Shown: piece after piece, positions 1 through 8,015 of the stretch
Layout: the number at the start of each line of letters is the position of its first letter
How positions within the stretch are numbered: the stretch's first letter is position 1
Assembly: GCA_000619965.1 (NCBI GenBank)
Contig: JHVD01000016.1
Location: forward strand, 1 to 63,314
Source of the DNA: Propionibacteriaceae bacterium P6A17
GTDB taxonomy: Bacteria > Actinomycetota > Actinomycetes > Propionibacteriales > Propionibacteriaceae
Direction of reading: 5' to 3'
DNA: 63,314 nt
Notes under the pieces: model-generated
The model's input: the letters and a program-made list of their open reading frames with translations, nothing else
Told to the model about the DNA's origin: nothing
The model's database searches: none
Translations under genes and position numbers: made by a program

Positions 1-311
1 CAGGGCCGGTCGAGCTCCTTCGCGAACAACACGCTCGCAGCCTTGAGGATCTCATTCGCCTTTCGCAGCTCGGCCACCTCGCGGCGCAGGCGCTTGTTCT
101 CCTCAGCGACATCGCTCGGGACACCGGGCTTCGCGCCGGCGTCGACCTCGCGGCAGCGATGCCACACCCGCAGCGTCTCCGCGCTCATGCCGAGGAGCCC
201 CGCAACATGCCGCACGGCGGACATCAGATTCGAGTGCTCACCGGAGGCCTTGGCCTCATCGAGCATCCGCAGCGCGCGCTCGCGCATCTCGGGAGAGTAC
301 TTCTGGTTCAT
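1..311 (-). CDS. IS3-family transposase OrfA, partial
   Basis: This is the helix-turn-helix OrfA subunit of an IS3-type transposase, which normally gives the active enzyme by frameshift fusion to OrfB. It starts at ATG 311 (MNQKYSPEMRERALRML) and continues to the window edge with FAKELDRP, the motif that usually closes OrfA, so it is nearly complete. A leucine-rich coiled coil (EENKRLRREVAELRKANEIL) follows the HTH. Compared with the copy at 63046, one codon differs: the stretch WHRRRE there reads WHRCRE here. Family assignment is secure; the subgroup is not determined. Confidence 0.88.
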   Translation of the reverse strand, partial: MNQKYSPEMRERALRMLDEAKASGEHSNLMSAVRHVAGLLGMSAETLRVWHRCREVDAGAKPGVPSDVAEENKRLRREVAELRKANEILKAASVLFAKELDRP

Positions 312-359
312 CGTGTTCCATCCTTGCTTCAAGAACGGAACGAAACCCAGGCCGATTCA
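1..359 (-). mobile_element. IS3-family element, partial (left-end copy)
   Basis: The minus strand holds the first part of an IS3-type element. The outer end is at 359, and the element starts TGAATCGGCCTGGG when read on the minus strand. Orf A begins at 311 and the sequence runs off the window at base 1. Bases 43-359 are the reverse complement of 62998-63314 at the other end of the window, apart from one base (155 versus 63202). The rest of the element, including orfB and the right end, is outside the window. Confidence 0.9.
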
Positions 360-408
360 ATGGTGTGTACATGTCTTGGTGGTCCGTCCGGTTGGTCGCG
401 TCGCGCTC

Positions 409-1498
409 ATGACTGACAGGGGCGGGCTACGCCTCTTCTTTCAGGGTCCGGAGAACGGGTCCGACGTCGTCTTCGAGCTCGGCGGCGGCTCCACGCCGGG
501 GCAGGCGGCCCACGACGCGCTCGAGCGGCTCAACGAGCAGGGCCACTCCGATCGGGACGGCGTCTGGTTCTCGTAGGATCGCGTCGGAATCGCCAACGCG
601 TTTTCCGGGAACTCCCTGGCGGGTCGTCTCAACATGGGAGTGGGCGGCGATCCCGTGCGCGTCGAGGAGCTGCTCGCTGCGCTGCCGGAGCCCTTCGTCC
701 CGTAGATCATCGACGACGCGCACGGCAGATCCATCGAGATTTCGGGCCCGCCGACGGAGACCGAACTGGGCTACCCCAACCCGAGCGACGAAGCGGCCGC
801 CATCGGGCGCATCGGCCTGCTCAGCGAGCAGCGCTACCGCGTCAAGAACCCGTCGGGGGACGCTCAGGAACCGGAGGCGACCCCCGTCGGCGATGGCCTC
901 TCGGACGAGAACCGGGCCTACTTGGACCGGGCGCTGCGGGAAGGCTCCACGACGCTGCGGTGGAAGGTGCTGGGGTCCTTGCGTCCGACCACCAGAAAAG
1001 CGCTCGACGCGCTGATGACAGACCTCAAGGAACTTGCCAAGGGCGAGAGGGCGAGTGAGCTGGAGTCGATCGCGTTCGCCGTCGAGGAGCATTGGCCGGA
1101 ACGGCTCGACGAGCTCGTTGATGCCCTCGCAGCTATGCGCGGATGGGCCGCGCGCCCGCCGAGCATCTCGAACCAGCCGATCGCGCCTCGCAGCCATGCG
1201 CGGATGGGCCGCGCGGAGCGTCGCCGCCGATCTTCTGGCCCGCCGCCAGGGTGAGGCCGGGGCGCGTGCCGAGGCCCTGCTGCGCAAGTGGCTGTCGGCC
1301 AAGCAGCGGTACGAGTCGTCGGAGAACGTCCCCGGTGCCTCCTCCGCGCTCACCGAGCTGATCCGGCGTCGCACGGGGCGGCTCGAATCCGAGATCAGGC
1401 AGGAGCTGTCGGAGGACGAGTCGTTGTCGGAAGGGACTCGCAAGACGATGCGGCAGTACCGGGAGTTTGCGCTGCACCGTGAGGCGGAGCAGGGCTGA
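409..1498 (+). pseudogene. Decayed gene of unknown function beside the IS3 end
   Basis: A single protein can be followed on the plus strand although no open frame remains. From ATG 409 the frame encodes MTDRGGLRLFFQGPENG and on to a TAG at 574. It resumes (DRVGIANAFSGNSLAGRLN) to a second TAG near 702, and resumes again through ETELGYPNPSDEAAAIGRIG to LDELVDALAAMRGW near 1148. There a 61-base duplication shifts the frame. Beyond it the protein continues (SVAADLLARRQGEAGARAEA) to the TGA at 1496-1498. The second half is rich in charged residues and looks helical. I do not recognise the family. The true 5' end may have been removed by the IS3 insertion at 359. The long open frame on the other strand (427-1443) has no protein-like composition and is a shadow. 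Confidence 0.65.
1125..1214. repeat. Imperfect 29-bp direct repeat, 61-bp period
   Basis: The 29-base unit at 1125-1153 recurs at 1186-1214 with one mismatch (ctatgcg versus ccatgcg). The 61-base offset is not a multiple of three. It explains the frameshift in the surrounding pseudogene: deleting one period restores a continuous reading frame, LAAMRGWAARSVAADLLARR. Confidence 0.85.
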
Positions 1499-1545
1499 CT
1501 CCTCCGACCTGCTGGGCTCCCATCGGACTGCGCCCCTTGTGCGGG

Positions 1546-2034
1546 TCAGGGCTGCCCGTCGGCCTCGTCTTCCCAAGGGTGTTCCCCCTTGATGACGAAG
1601 AACGAGCCGCGGATCGTGCCCGCGAGCTTCGACTTCTGGCGCGCAAACTTGAAGGCCGCCAGCTCGTCGGGCACCTCCATGCCTTCCGAGAGCTTGAATC
1701 CGACGGCTCGCTTGCCACCCTCGGCGACGGTGTACAGCACGTTGACGACGAGCCCCGACTCGTAGAAGACGTGGACCCAGTGGATGCCGTCGACGTCGCT
1801 GACCGCCACTTCGAGCGGGCGCGCCGCGAACTCGATGCGGCGCTCGGAGCGGAGGATCTCCTCGACCCACGCGAGAGCCGCGAGGGCATCGTCGGCGCGG
1901 ACCGTGGTGAAGGCGCGGGAGTACTTGTTGTGGAAGTACCGGGCCTCGTCGGCGCGCAGTCCGGCCAGCGCCTCTGCTACGGGCGAGGACTCCAGGCCGG
2001 CCGTAGAGACATGCACGAAATCGACCTGTGACAT
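1546..2034 (-). CDS. Conserved-looking hypothetical protein, 162 aa
   Basis: This soluble protein has no signal peptide or membrane segment. I do not recognise its family. The start chosen is ATG 2034 (MSQVDFVHVSTAG), because GGAAGGA lies seven bases upstream of it. The alternative ATG two codons upstream sits one base after the same Shine-Dalgarno and is too close. The sequence has an alpha/beta look, with a well-formed middle (IHWVHVFYESGLVVNVLYTV) and an acidic C-terminus (HPWEDEADGQP). It is a lone gene: upstream lies a palindromic intergenic region, and downstream lies the decayed gene on the other strand. Confidence 0.72.
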   Translation of the reverse strand: MSQVDFVHVSTAGLESSPVAEALAGLRADEARYFHNKYSRAFTTVRADDALAALAWVEEILRSERRIEFAARPLEVAVSDVDGIHWVHVFYESGLVVNVLYTVAEGGKRAVGFKLSEGMEVPDELAAFKFARQKSKLAGTIRGSFFVIKGEHPWEDEADGQP

Positions 2035-2187
2035 GGGCATTCCTTCCGCTGCAATCGCGTGGGGTGAGTCTGGCCGGACCATCGCAGGCATGGGGACCGA
2101 AGGCCACGTTGGCGCCCGAACCCGTGTACGCAGGATCCCCCATTGCGCCACGGGCACGAGCCCGCGCGCGGGTGATCCCGGCGTGGG

Positions 2188-2265
2188 CGTGACAGATTGC
2201 GATCCCGATCGCTTTGAGGCGTCCGACACGCCGATGTACGGCAATCCAGATCGCAATCCGTCACG
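2188..2265. repeat. Long inverted repeat with nested hairpin
   Basis: Arms at 2188-2204 (CGTGACAGATTGCGATC) and 2249-2265 pair at 16 of 17 positions. The 44-base loop contains a second small stem, ggcgt/acgcc, at about 2218-2232. It sits between the end of the iron-sulfur gene (2325) and the start of the unknown gene (2034). It could be a terminator, an operator pair or a mobile-element scar. Confidence 0.6.
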
Positions 2266-2324
2266 CAATTCGCGGTGTCTCCACCCCGGGGCGTCAGCGG
2301 GCCCTGGTGTTGCGGGCGGGGAGC

Positions 2325-2549
2325 CTACTGCTTTTCCTCGATGAGCAGCGCGTGCGACGGGCAGCGCCCGACGACTTCCCTCACCTTGTCGGCCTGCTCC
2401 TCTGTGGTGATCTCCGACAGGTCGATCCAAGGCCGTCGCTTGGTGTCGAACACCTGAGGCAGCCCACGGACGCACTCTCCGGCGTGCTCGCAGATGGTGC
2501 CGTCGAAGCTGACGACAAGTTGCTCACCGGTGTAGGACTTGCGTGTCAT
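2325..2549 (-). CDS. Small iron-sulfur (divergent 4Fe-4S mono-cluster) protein, 74 aa
   Basis: This is a small soluble protein of the Fer4_19/YjdI type, predicted to hold a single iron-sulfur cluster. Candidate ligands are Cys20, His22 and Cys26 in TICEHAGEC, and Cys63 in GRCPSHAL. Only three cysteines are present, so a histidine ligand is likely. The familiar motif RGLPxVF...RPWI is intact at about residues 28-42. The start is ATG 2549, with GAGGAAGC about four bases upstream. It sits downstream of katA/furA but as a separate unit, since a strong terminator follows katA. Its role is not known; electron transfer or redox sensing is an inference. Confidence 0.85.
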   Translation of the reverse strand: MTRKSYTGEQLVVSFDGTICEHAGECVRGLPQVFDTKRRPWIDLSEITTEEQADKVREVVGRCPSHALLIEEKQ

Positions 2550-2670
2550 GGTGCTTCCTCTTGTCTGCCCACGAGGCTACGCCACTGCTGGAGATGGCGG
2601 AGCCGGACCTTCCGATCGCTGGACCCCGTCGACGACGCTGACTATGACGCCTGAGCGCGCGACGACGAGG

Positions 2671-2705
2671 CGAGGGCCCGCAACCGGATAGGCTGCGGGC
2701 CCTCG
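2671..2705 (-). terminator. Terminator of furA-katA
   Basis: A perfect 12-bp stem (cgagggcccgca / tgcgggccctcg) with an 11-base loop lies 12 bases beyond the katA stop codon. There is no T-run, as is usual in this group. Confidence 0.85.
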
Positions 2706-2717
2706 TCGGCGCGACGA

Positions 2718-4169
2718 TCAGCGCGCGTTGTGCTTGGCCTCGATGGCGGCGCCGACCTCGGCGTCGATCTTCTTCCAGTAGTCGATGACCCGGACGAGCA
2801 CCTGCTCGTCGAGGCCCGGAAGCTGGCCTGCGATGGTGTCGACGAGGCGCGCGCGGGCGGCGTCGTCGTAGACCTCACGCACGAGCGTGTGCGCCTGGCC
2901 GAAGTCGTCGTCCTCCGCGTGCAGCGAGTAGGCGGCACGCACCATGGCGCCGTCGGACTCCCAACCATTGTCGACGGTCACCTCGGCGTCCTGGTAGGCG
3001 CGCCCGTAGGAGTTGGGCGCGTACACCGGCGCAGCACCGCTGTGGTGGTACTGCATCGCGCCTTCCTTGTCGTAGGAGTTCACCGGCGAGACGGGCGCGT
3101 TGACGGGGAGCTGGTTGTAGTTGGTGCCGATGCGGTTGCGCTGCGCGTCCGGGTAGGAGAACACGCGAGCCAGGAGCATCTTGTCGGGGCTCACGCCCGT
3201 GCCGGGGACGGTGTTCGACGGCGAGAACGCGGCCTGCTCGATCTGTGCGAAGTGGTTCACCGGGTTCTCGTTGAGCGTGAAGCGGCCCACCTCGATACGC
3301 GGGTAGTCCTTCTTCGACCATGTCTTGGTGAGGTCGAACGGGTTGAAGCGGTAGTTCTTGGCCTCGTCGTAGGGCATGACCTGCACGTGCAGGGTCCAGC
3401 TCGGGTAGTCGCCGCGGGCGATGGCGTCGAAGAGGTCGCGACGGTGGAAGTCGGCGTCGTCGCCGGCCAGCTTGGCCGCCTCCTCGTTGGTCATGTTCTC
3501 CACGCCCTGATCGGTGAGGAAGTGGTACTTGACCCAGAAGCGCTCGCCCTCCGCGTTGACCCACATGTAGGTGTGCGACGAGTAGCCGTTCATGTTGCGC
3601 CAGGTGCGGGGCAGGCCGCGGTCGCCCATGAGGTACGCGACCTGGTGTGCGGTCTCGGGCGACAGCGTCCAGAAGTCCCACTGCATGTTGGCGCTGCGGA
3701 GGCCGGAGTCGGGCAGGCGCTTCTGCGAGTGGATGAAGTCGGGGAACTTCATTGGGTCGCGAAGGAAGAAGACGGGCGTGTTGTTGCCGACGAGGTCGAA
3801 GTTGCCCTCGTCGGTGTAGAACTTCAACGCGAAGCCGCGGACGTCGCGCCACGTGTCGGGGGAGCCGAGCTCGCCGGCGACGGTGGAGAAGCGGGCCAGC
3901 ATGCGGGTCTTCGCGCCCGGCTGCAGGAACTTCGCCTTGGTGTAGCGGCTGACGTCGCCGGTGACGACGAACTCGCCGAAGGCGCCGGAGCCCTTCGCGT
4001 GCGGGCTGCGCTCGGGGATGCGCTCACGGTCGAAGCGGGCGAGCTTCTGAACGAGGGCGACGTCGTGGAGCAGCAGCGGGCCGTTGGCGCCGACGCTCAG
4101 GGAGTGCGCGTCGGACTGGCGCGGCTCGCCGGTCTCGGTGGTGGAGGGGACTGTGGGATCGAACTGCAT
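2718..4169 (-). CDS. katA: Catalase (monofunctional heme catalase), 483 aa
   Basis: Decomposes hydrogen peroxide to water and oxygen in the cytoplasm using heme b. The 483-residue length fits the small-subunit catalases. Visible catalytic features are His57 in the distal motif [15 protein letters not shown], the asparagine of [11 protein letters not shown] (about 129-130), and the proximal heme ligand Tyr339 in [20 protein letters not shown]. There is no signal peptide. It lies 27 bases downstream of a Fur-family regulator and is surely co-transcribed with it from the furA promoter. This arrangement is known for furA-katG in mycobacteria, here with a true catalase instead of KatG. Transcription ends at the hairpin at 2671-2705. 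Confidence 0.98.
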   Translation of the reverse strand: MQFDPTVPSTTETGEPRQSDAHSLSVGANGPLLLHDVALVQKLARFDRERIPERSPHAKGSGAFGEFVVTGDVSRYTKAKFLQPGAKTRMLARFSTVAGELGSPDTWRDVRGFALKFYTDEGNFDLVGNNTPVFFLRDPMKFPDFIHSQKRLPDSGLRSANMQWDFWTLSPETAHQVAYLMGDRGLPRTWRNMNGYSSHTYMWVNAEGERFWVKYHFLTDQGVENMTNEEAAKLAGDDADFHRRDLFDAIARGDYPSWTLHVQVMPYDEAKNYRFNPFDLTKTWSKKDYPRIEVGRFTLNENPVNHFAQIEQAAFSPSNTVPGTGVSPDKMLLARVFSYPDAQRNRIGTNYNQLPVNAPVSPVNSYDKEGAMQYHHSGAAPVYAPNSYGRAYQDAEVTVDNGWESDGAMVRAAYSLHAEDDDFGQAHTLVREVYDDAARARLVDTIAGQLPGLDEQVLVRVIDYWKKIDAEVGAAIEAKHNAR

Positions 4170-4196
4170 TGTTGGGGCCTCCGTGCAGGGTGGGTT

Positions 4197-4610
4197 TCAA
4201 TGGCAGGCGGAGCAGAGTCCGCGGTAGACCACTTCGGCTTCGTCGATGGCGAATCCGTGGCTGCTGGGCGGGGCGAGGCAGGGCGCCTCACCCTTGGGGC
4301 AGGGGACGTCCTCGAGCCGTCCGCAGCGTCTGCAGACGACGTGGTGGTGGTTGTCCCGGTGGTTGAGCTCGTACTGGGCGCCGCGGCCGTCGACGGAGAT
4401 CCGCCGCAGGATCGAGGCTGCCGTGAGCGTGTGCAGGATGTCGTAGATGGCCTGTTTCGACACCGTGCCGAGCTGTGCCCGCACGCCGTCGGCGATCTGG
4501 TCCGCCGTGGTGTGGGGCGAGGCTGCCACTTGGTGCAGCGCGGCAAGCCTCGGCTTCGTGACGCGCAGGCCCGCGTCGCGAAGCAGTGAGACGTGCTGCT
4601 CGATGGTCAT
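4197..4610 (-). CDS. furA: Fur-family metal/peroxide-responsive repressor (FurA-like), 137 aa
   Basis: This winged-helix repressor of the Fur superfamily is expected to sense iron or peroxide and control the downstream catalase. The DNA-binding domain occupies about residues 1-80 (RVTKPRLAALHQVA, AIYDILHTLTAASI). The dimerisation domain has the metal motif HRDNHHHVVCRRC and two structural zinc pairs, Cys93/Cys96 and Cys133/Cys136. The start at ATG 4610 has no Shine-Dalgarno, but a -10 box ends six bases upstream, so the mRNA is probably leaderless and autoregulated. The exact signal (iron versus peroxide) cannot be read from the sequence. Confidence 0.94.
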   Translation of the reverse strand: MTIEQHVSLLRDAGLRVTKPRLAALHQVAASPHTTADQIADGVRAQLGTVSKQAIYDILHTLTAASILRRISVDGRGAQYELNHRDNHHHVVCRRCGRLEDVPCPKGEAPCLAPPSSHGFAIDEAEVVYRGLCSACH

Positions 4611-4616
4611 GGTTCC

Positions 4617-4644
4617 ACCCTAGACGAAAACTGGACTTGGTCAA
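4617..4644 (-). promoter_or_regulatory. furA-katA promoter
   Basis: On the minus strand TTGACC (4644-4639) is followed after 16 bases by TAGGGT (4622-4617), ending six bases before the furA ATG. The A/T-richer spacer (CCAGTTTTCG) is a plausible FurA-binding site. That is inferred from the way mycobacterial FurA binds an A/T-rich site overlapping its own leaderless promoter. Confidence 0.7.
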
Positions 4645-4683
4645 GAGAAGTGGCGAGATTGGCTCTCGGCCCCTGCGTCTCGG

Positions 4684-5475
4684 TCACGGCGTGTCGAGGA
4701 GCGCCATCATGTCGTCGTACCCCAACACCGCCACCACGCGCGGCGTGCCCGTCCCGTCGGGGCGGAAGATGATCGTCTCGCCGGCGTCAGGGTAGTGACC
4801 AAAGGCCTTGTCAAACTCCACTTGATGGGTGAACAGCACCGTGCTGGCGCCTCGATCCGGCGCGGTCACGGTGCGGTTGCGCAGGCCCTGCAGCGAGGCG
4901 GCGAGCTCGTCGGAGTCGCGGAAGTCCAGTGAGCCGGTCAAGTCCCGATGGATGGCGATGGGCTCCCCGAACGCGGCCTCCGCGTGCTGCCAGACGAAGT
5001 AGTACTCGGAGCTGACGACCCGGTTGACTGGGATCTGGCGCGCAGCGAAAGCCGCGCCGTAGGCCCTCATGCGGGCGATGCTGTCGTCCGAGATGCGCTA
5101 CGAATCGTCCTTGACCAGGCCTGCGAGCGCCTCGGGCACAGGGCTGGCAGGGCCTCCGGAGCCGGTGTAGCGCACGACGATGACGTGGCCGCCGCGCTGG
5201 AGGTCGGCGACGAGCGAGTCGGGGGTCTGGATGCCCTCGAACTGCACATCGGCGTCGAGAGCCTGCACCAGATCCTGGTCGGCTGCCCGGACCACACGCG
5301 AGGGCGAGGGCGTCGTCGGGGTGGGGGAGCTTCCCTCCGACGGCGACCCTGCGGCAGACGTCGGGGTGGGGGACGGCGCGGTCGACTGGCTGGCCGGTGC
5401 GTCGGCGGCGGGCTGCGCACGGGCGGACAGCAGGAAGGCGACCATGGCGGCGACGGCGGGGCGCGCGGTTGACAT
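4684..5475 (-). pseudogene. Histidine-phosphatase-superfamily gene, inactivated
   Basis: One reading frame from ATG 5475 to 4684 encodes a secreted-looking protein: a short hydrophobic N-terminus, a Ser/Thr/Pro linker to about residue 60, then a histidine-phosphatase-like domain. It is broken by an in-frame TAG at 5100-5098, after LAGLVKDDS. Beyond the stop the same frame continues normally (RISDDSIARMRAYGAAFAAR) to GYDDMMALLDTP. In addition the catalytic RH motif reads RYT (GGHVIVVRYTGSGG), so the phospho-accepting histidine is a tyrosine. Both changes fit single C-to-T transitions (CAC to TAC, and CAG to TAG if the lost codon was Gln). The second-half motif FTHQVEFDKAFGHY is intact. It is either a recent pseudogene or two fragments. 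Confidence 0.8.
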
Positions 5476-5481
5476 GCAACG

Positions 5482-5487
5482 AACGTA
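5482..5487 (-). promoter_or_regulatory. -10 box TACGTT, leaderless start at 5475
   Basis: On the minus strand TACGTT ends six bases before the ATG at 5475. The promoter of the dead phosphatase gene therefore still looks intact. Confidence 0.5.
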
Positions 5488-5549
5488 GCAACGTGGGACA
5501 AGCCTGCCCGCCGTCGCCGGATGGCTCGATGCGGCGAGGGCAACGTCGC

Positions 5550-5555
5550 TAGTGT
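5550..5555 (+). promoter_or_regulatory. -10 box TAGTGT, leaderless start at 5562
   Basis: TAGTGT ends six bases before the GTG start of the acetyltransferase. No Shine-Dalgarno is present. Confidence 0.5.
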
Positions 5556-5561
5556 TGACGG

Positions 5562-6059
5562 GTGCAAGTGCGAACCGCAGTCCCAGATGATGTCGACGAG
5601 ATCCTCGAGCTCATTCGGGCGCTGGCGGAGTACGAGCGCGAACCCGACGCGGTCCGCAACACCCCGCAGCGGCTTCGGGAGTTGCTGTTCGCCGACCATC
5701 CCGCGATCTTCTGCCACGTGGTCGATGCGCCGGCGGGTGCCGGGCATCGCATCGACGGGTTCGCGCTGTGGTTCCTCAACTATTCCACGTGGGAAGGCAC
5801 CCACGGCCTGTACCTGGAGGACTACTTCGTCCGGCCGGAGGCGCGCGGTCGGGGCCTCGGCACGGCCCTGCTGACGACGTTGGCGGCGCTCGCCGTCGAG
5901 CGCGGCTACGCACGCATGGAGTGGGTGGTGCTGCGCTGGAACCAACCCGCCATCGACGTGTATCGCCACGTCGGGGCCGAACCGCTCGACGAGTGGGACA
6001 CCTACCGGCTCACCGGGCGGGCGCTCGAGCAGCTCGCCGAGCGCGCCCCGGGCCGCTGA
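5562..6059 (+). CDS. GNAT-family N-acetyltransferase (diamine acetyltransferase-like), 165 aa
   Basis: Transfers an acetyl group from acetyl-CoA to an amine. The sequence resembles spermidine/thialysine N-acetyltransferases (SSAT type): a conserved LIRALAEYEREPDAV helix near 18-31, the glycine-rich acetyl-CoA loop ARGRGLGTALL at 94-104, and the C-terminal W-NQPAIDVYRHVGAEPLDEW segment at about 126-144. The GTG start at 5562 lies six bases after a -10 box. It is a single-gene unit. The true substrate is inferred only from family resemblance. Confidence 0.9.
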   Translation: MQVRTAVPDDVDEILELIRALAEYEREPDAVRNTPQRLRELLFADHPAIFCHVVDAPAGAGHRIDGFALWFLNYSTWEGTHGLYLEDYFVRPEARGRGLGTALLTTLAALAVERGYARMEWVVLRWNQPAIDVYRHVGAEPLDEWDTYRLTGRALEQLAERAPGR

Positions 6060-6346
6060 ACCAGTCTTTGCCGGGGTGGTGAGTGCGTCGTCGTCGAGCG
6101 CGACGACGCCCGTCCGGCCGCGACGGTCTCGACGGTCCGCCCGGCGTCCGAGGTCAGTGGCACGACGCTCGGGAAGGGCATGCCGAAGCCGGCCCAGTCC
6201 GCCCGCTTCTTGTCGTCCCCGGGGTTGACGCCCGAGAAGCGCACCCGCACGCGCACTTCGCCGCGCCCGGGATGGGGTTCGGGCAGGTCGACGAGCCGTA
6301 GCACGTCGGACGCGGCGCCGGTGTGGCGGTATTCGATCGCGCGCAT
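6060..6346 (-). pseudogene. N-terminal remnant of a zinc-type alcohol dehydrogenase/quinone reductase
   Basis: ATG 6346 begins a typical medium-chain reductase N-terminus (MRAIEYRHTGAASDVLRL, then a PHPGRGEVRVRVRFSGVNPGD stretch). After about 75 residues the similarity breaks off. The catalytic/NADPH domain (normally about 320 residues in all) is absent, and the frame changes near 6110. Gene remnants of this kind usually follow a deletion; the acetyltransferase end lies directly beside it. Confidence 0.65.
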
Positions 6347-6363
6347 CGAGCGGCCGTTCCCGT

Positions 6364-7317
6364 TCAGACGAGGCCCTTGGACTTCAGCCAATCGGCGGCG
6401 ATCTGCCGCGGCTGGGCCTTCTCATCGCCGGCGTTGCGCCCGTTCATAGCGAGCAGGTCGTCGGTGGTGAGCACCCGCTGGACTGCGTTGATGGCGGAGG
6501 CGAGGTCGTCGTCGAGCTTGGCCTTGGCGACGAGCGGCACGACGTTCTGCGGCGTGATGAGGTGTTTGGGATCCTCGAGGGTGACGAAGCCCTGCTCCTT
6601 GATCGCGGGTGTGGTGGAGAAGATGTTGGCCAGGTCGACGTCGCCCTTGGCGAGTGCCCGGATGGTGAGGGGGCCGCCGCCGTCGCTGATCGGCGTGAAC
6701 GCCATGCGCTCCGCGGGCACGCCGTAGACCCTTGTCAGCCCGACGAGTCCGGGCCCGTAGTCGCGTTGGGCGAGCTCAGGGTTGCCGCCGATGCGCAGCG
6801 TGCCGGGGTAGCCGGCAAGGTCGGCGAGCGACGTGATGCCGTGCTTGGTCGAGAACTCTGCGGTGACGTTGTAGGAGTCCTTGTCCTCGGCCTGCGCGAT
6901 GTCGAGCAGCGCGAACTCCGCGGGCAGTGCAGCTGCGAGCGCCTCCGCCACCTCGTCGGCGCCGGTGGGTGTCGCGGACTTGTCGTAGTAGCCCAGCAGG
7001 TTGCCGGTGTATTCGGCGATGAGGTCGATCGACCCCTCTGCGAGCGCGGAGAGGTACACCTCGCGGGCGCCGATCTGCATGCGCCGCTGCACCGTGCGGC
7101 CCTTCGCCTCGAGCGCCTGGGCGTACAGCTCGCCGATGATCTCGGACTCGGGGAAGTTGGCGGAGCCGACGGTGACCGGCCCGCCTGCGCCGCTGGTGCC
7201 GGAGCCGGTGGCGGCGGGGTTGGAGGCGAACGGGTCCGACGAGGAGCAGGCGCCCAGCAGCGGCGCCAGCGTGAGGCCTGCGAGGAGGGAGCGTCGGGGG
7301 AGTGACTGGTTGGCCAT
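6364..7317 (-). CDS. Osmoprotectant ABC transporter substrate-binding lipoprotein (OpuC/ProX type), 317 aa
   Basis: This extracytoplasmic receptor is predicted for glycine betaine, choline or a related quaternary amine. The signal peptide ends in the lipobox LLGAC (Cys24), preceded by RRSLLAG, which could also be read as a Tat-type motif. A Ser/Gly-rich linker follows. The mature domain opens with VTVGSANFPESEIIGELYAQ, the hallmark of the OpuC-type binding proteins, and includes YTGNLLGYY and DGGGPLTIRALAKGDVDLAN. The start at ATG 7317 has AAAGGA about eight bases upstream. It is the last gene of a five-gene operon that starts with a PadR regulator at 9989. The precise ligand is not determined. 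Confidence 0.93.
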   Translation of the reverse strand: MANQSLPRRSLLAGLTLAPLLGACSSSDPFASNPAATGSGTSGAGGPVTVGSANFPESEIIGELYAQALEAKGRTVQRRMQIGAREVYLSALAEGSIDLIAEYTGNLLGYYDKSATPTGADEVAEALAAALPAEFALLDIAQAEDKDSYNVTAEFSTKHGITSLADLAGYPGTLRIGGNPELAQRDYGPGLVGLTRVYGVPAERMAFTPISDGGGPLTIRALAKGDVDLANIFSTTPAIKEQGFVTLEDPKHLITPQNVVPLVAKAKLDDDLASAINAVQRVLTTDDLLAMNGRNAGDEKAQPRQIAADWLKSKGLV

Positions 7318-7328
7318 GGGAGGTCCTT

Positions 7329-8015
7329 TCAGTGGTTGCGGGCGCGCTCGAGACGCACCCCGGCAGGGGTGAGGAGGCGTTGGAGGAGGGCGAGGAGCCC
7401 GTCGGTGAGGAGCGCGAGCGCGCAGATGAGGAGCGCGCCGGCGAGCATCTTGGTGTAGTCCTGCACACCGAGTGCGTCGAACAGGTAGCGGCCGAGCCCG
7501 CCGAGCCCGACGTAGGCGGCGACGGACGTCGTCGCGAGCACCTGGAGCGCGGCCGAGCGCAGGCCGGCGATCATCATGGGCAGGGCGTTGGGGAGCTCCA
7601 CGGCCGTCACCACCTGGGTGGTCGAATGGCCTCCCGCGACGGCGGCCTGCACCACCTCGCGGGGGACGGCCTGCAGACCCGAGTAGCAGCCGGCCAGCAG
7701 CGGCGGGACGGCGAGGATCGTCAGCACGACCGTCACCGGGATGAGGACCTGCCCGAGCGAGACGTCGAGCACGATCACGAGGAACGTCAGCAGACCCAGC
7801 GTCGGCAGGGACCGCAGCCCGCTCGACAGCAGCACGACGATGCGCTCGCCCTTGCCCGTGTGCCCGATCCACAGCCCCAACGGCACCGCGATCAGCGCGG
7901 CGATCGCCAGCGCGAGCGCGGAGTATGCGAGGTGTTCGACGAGGCGCTGCGGGATGCCGTCGGCGCCGGCCCAGCGGCTGGCGTCGCCGAACCATTGCGC
8001 GAGTGCGGCGATCAT
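7329..8015 (-). CDS. Osmoprotectant ABC transporter permease, 228 aa
   Basis: This inner-membrane permease is of the OpuCB/OpuCD type with about six hydrophobic segments. It carries the ABC-interaction loop EVVQAAVAGGHSTTQVVTAVELPNALPMMIAGL near residues 130-160. Start ATG 8015 overlaps the stop of the preceding permease gene by four bases (ATGA), showing translational coupling. The pair of different permeases plus one ATPase and one binding lipoprotein is the standard OpuC layout. Confidence 0.93.
   Translation of the reverse strand: MIAALAQWFGDASRWAGADGIPQRLVEHLAYSALALAIAALIAVPLGLWIGHTGKGERIVVLLSSGLRSLPTLGLLTFLVIVLDVSLGQVLIPVTVVLTILAVPPLLAGCYSGLQAVPREVVQAAVAGGHSTTQVVTAVELPNALPMMIAGLRSAALQVLATTSVAAYVGLGGLGRYLFDALGVQDYTKMLAGALLICALALLTDGLLALLQRLLTPAGVRLERARNH

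Noticed and set aside
427..1443. 338-codon minus-strand frame
   Set aside because: Antisense of the decayed gene; Arg-rich, no RBS, no recognisable domain.
2100..2180. tRNA-like GGTTCGGGCGCC stretch upstream of 2034
   Set aside because: No acceptor or anticodon arms can be folded around it.
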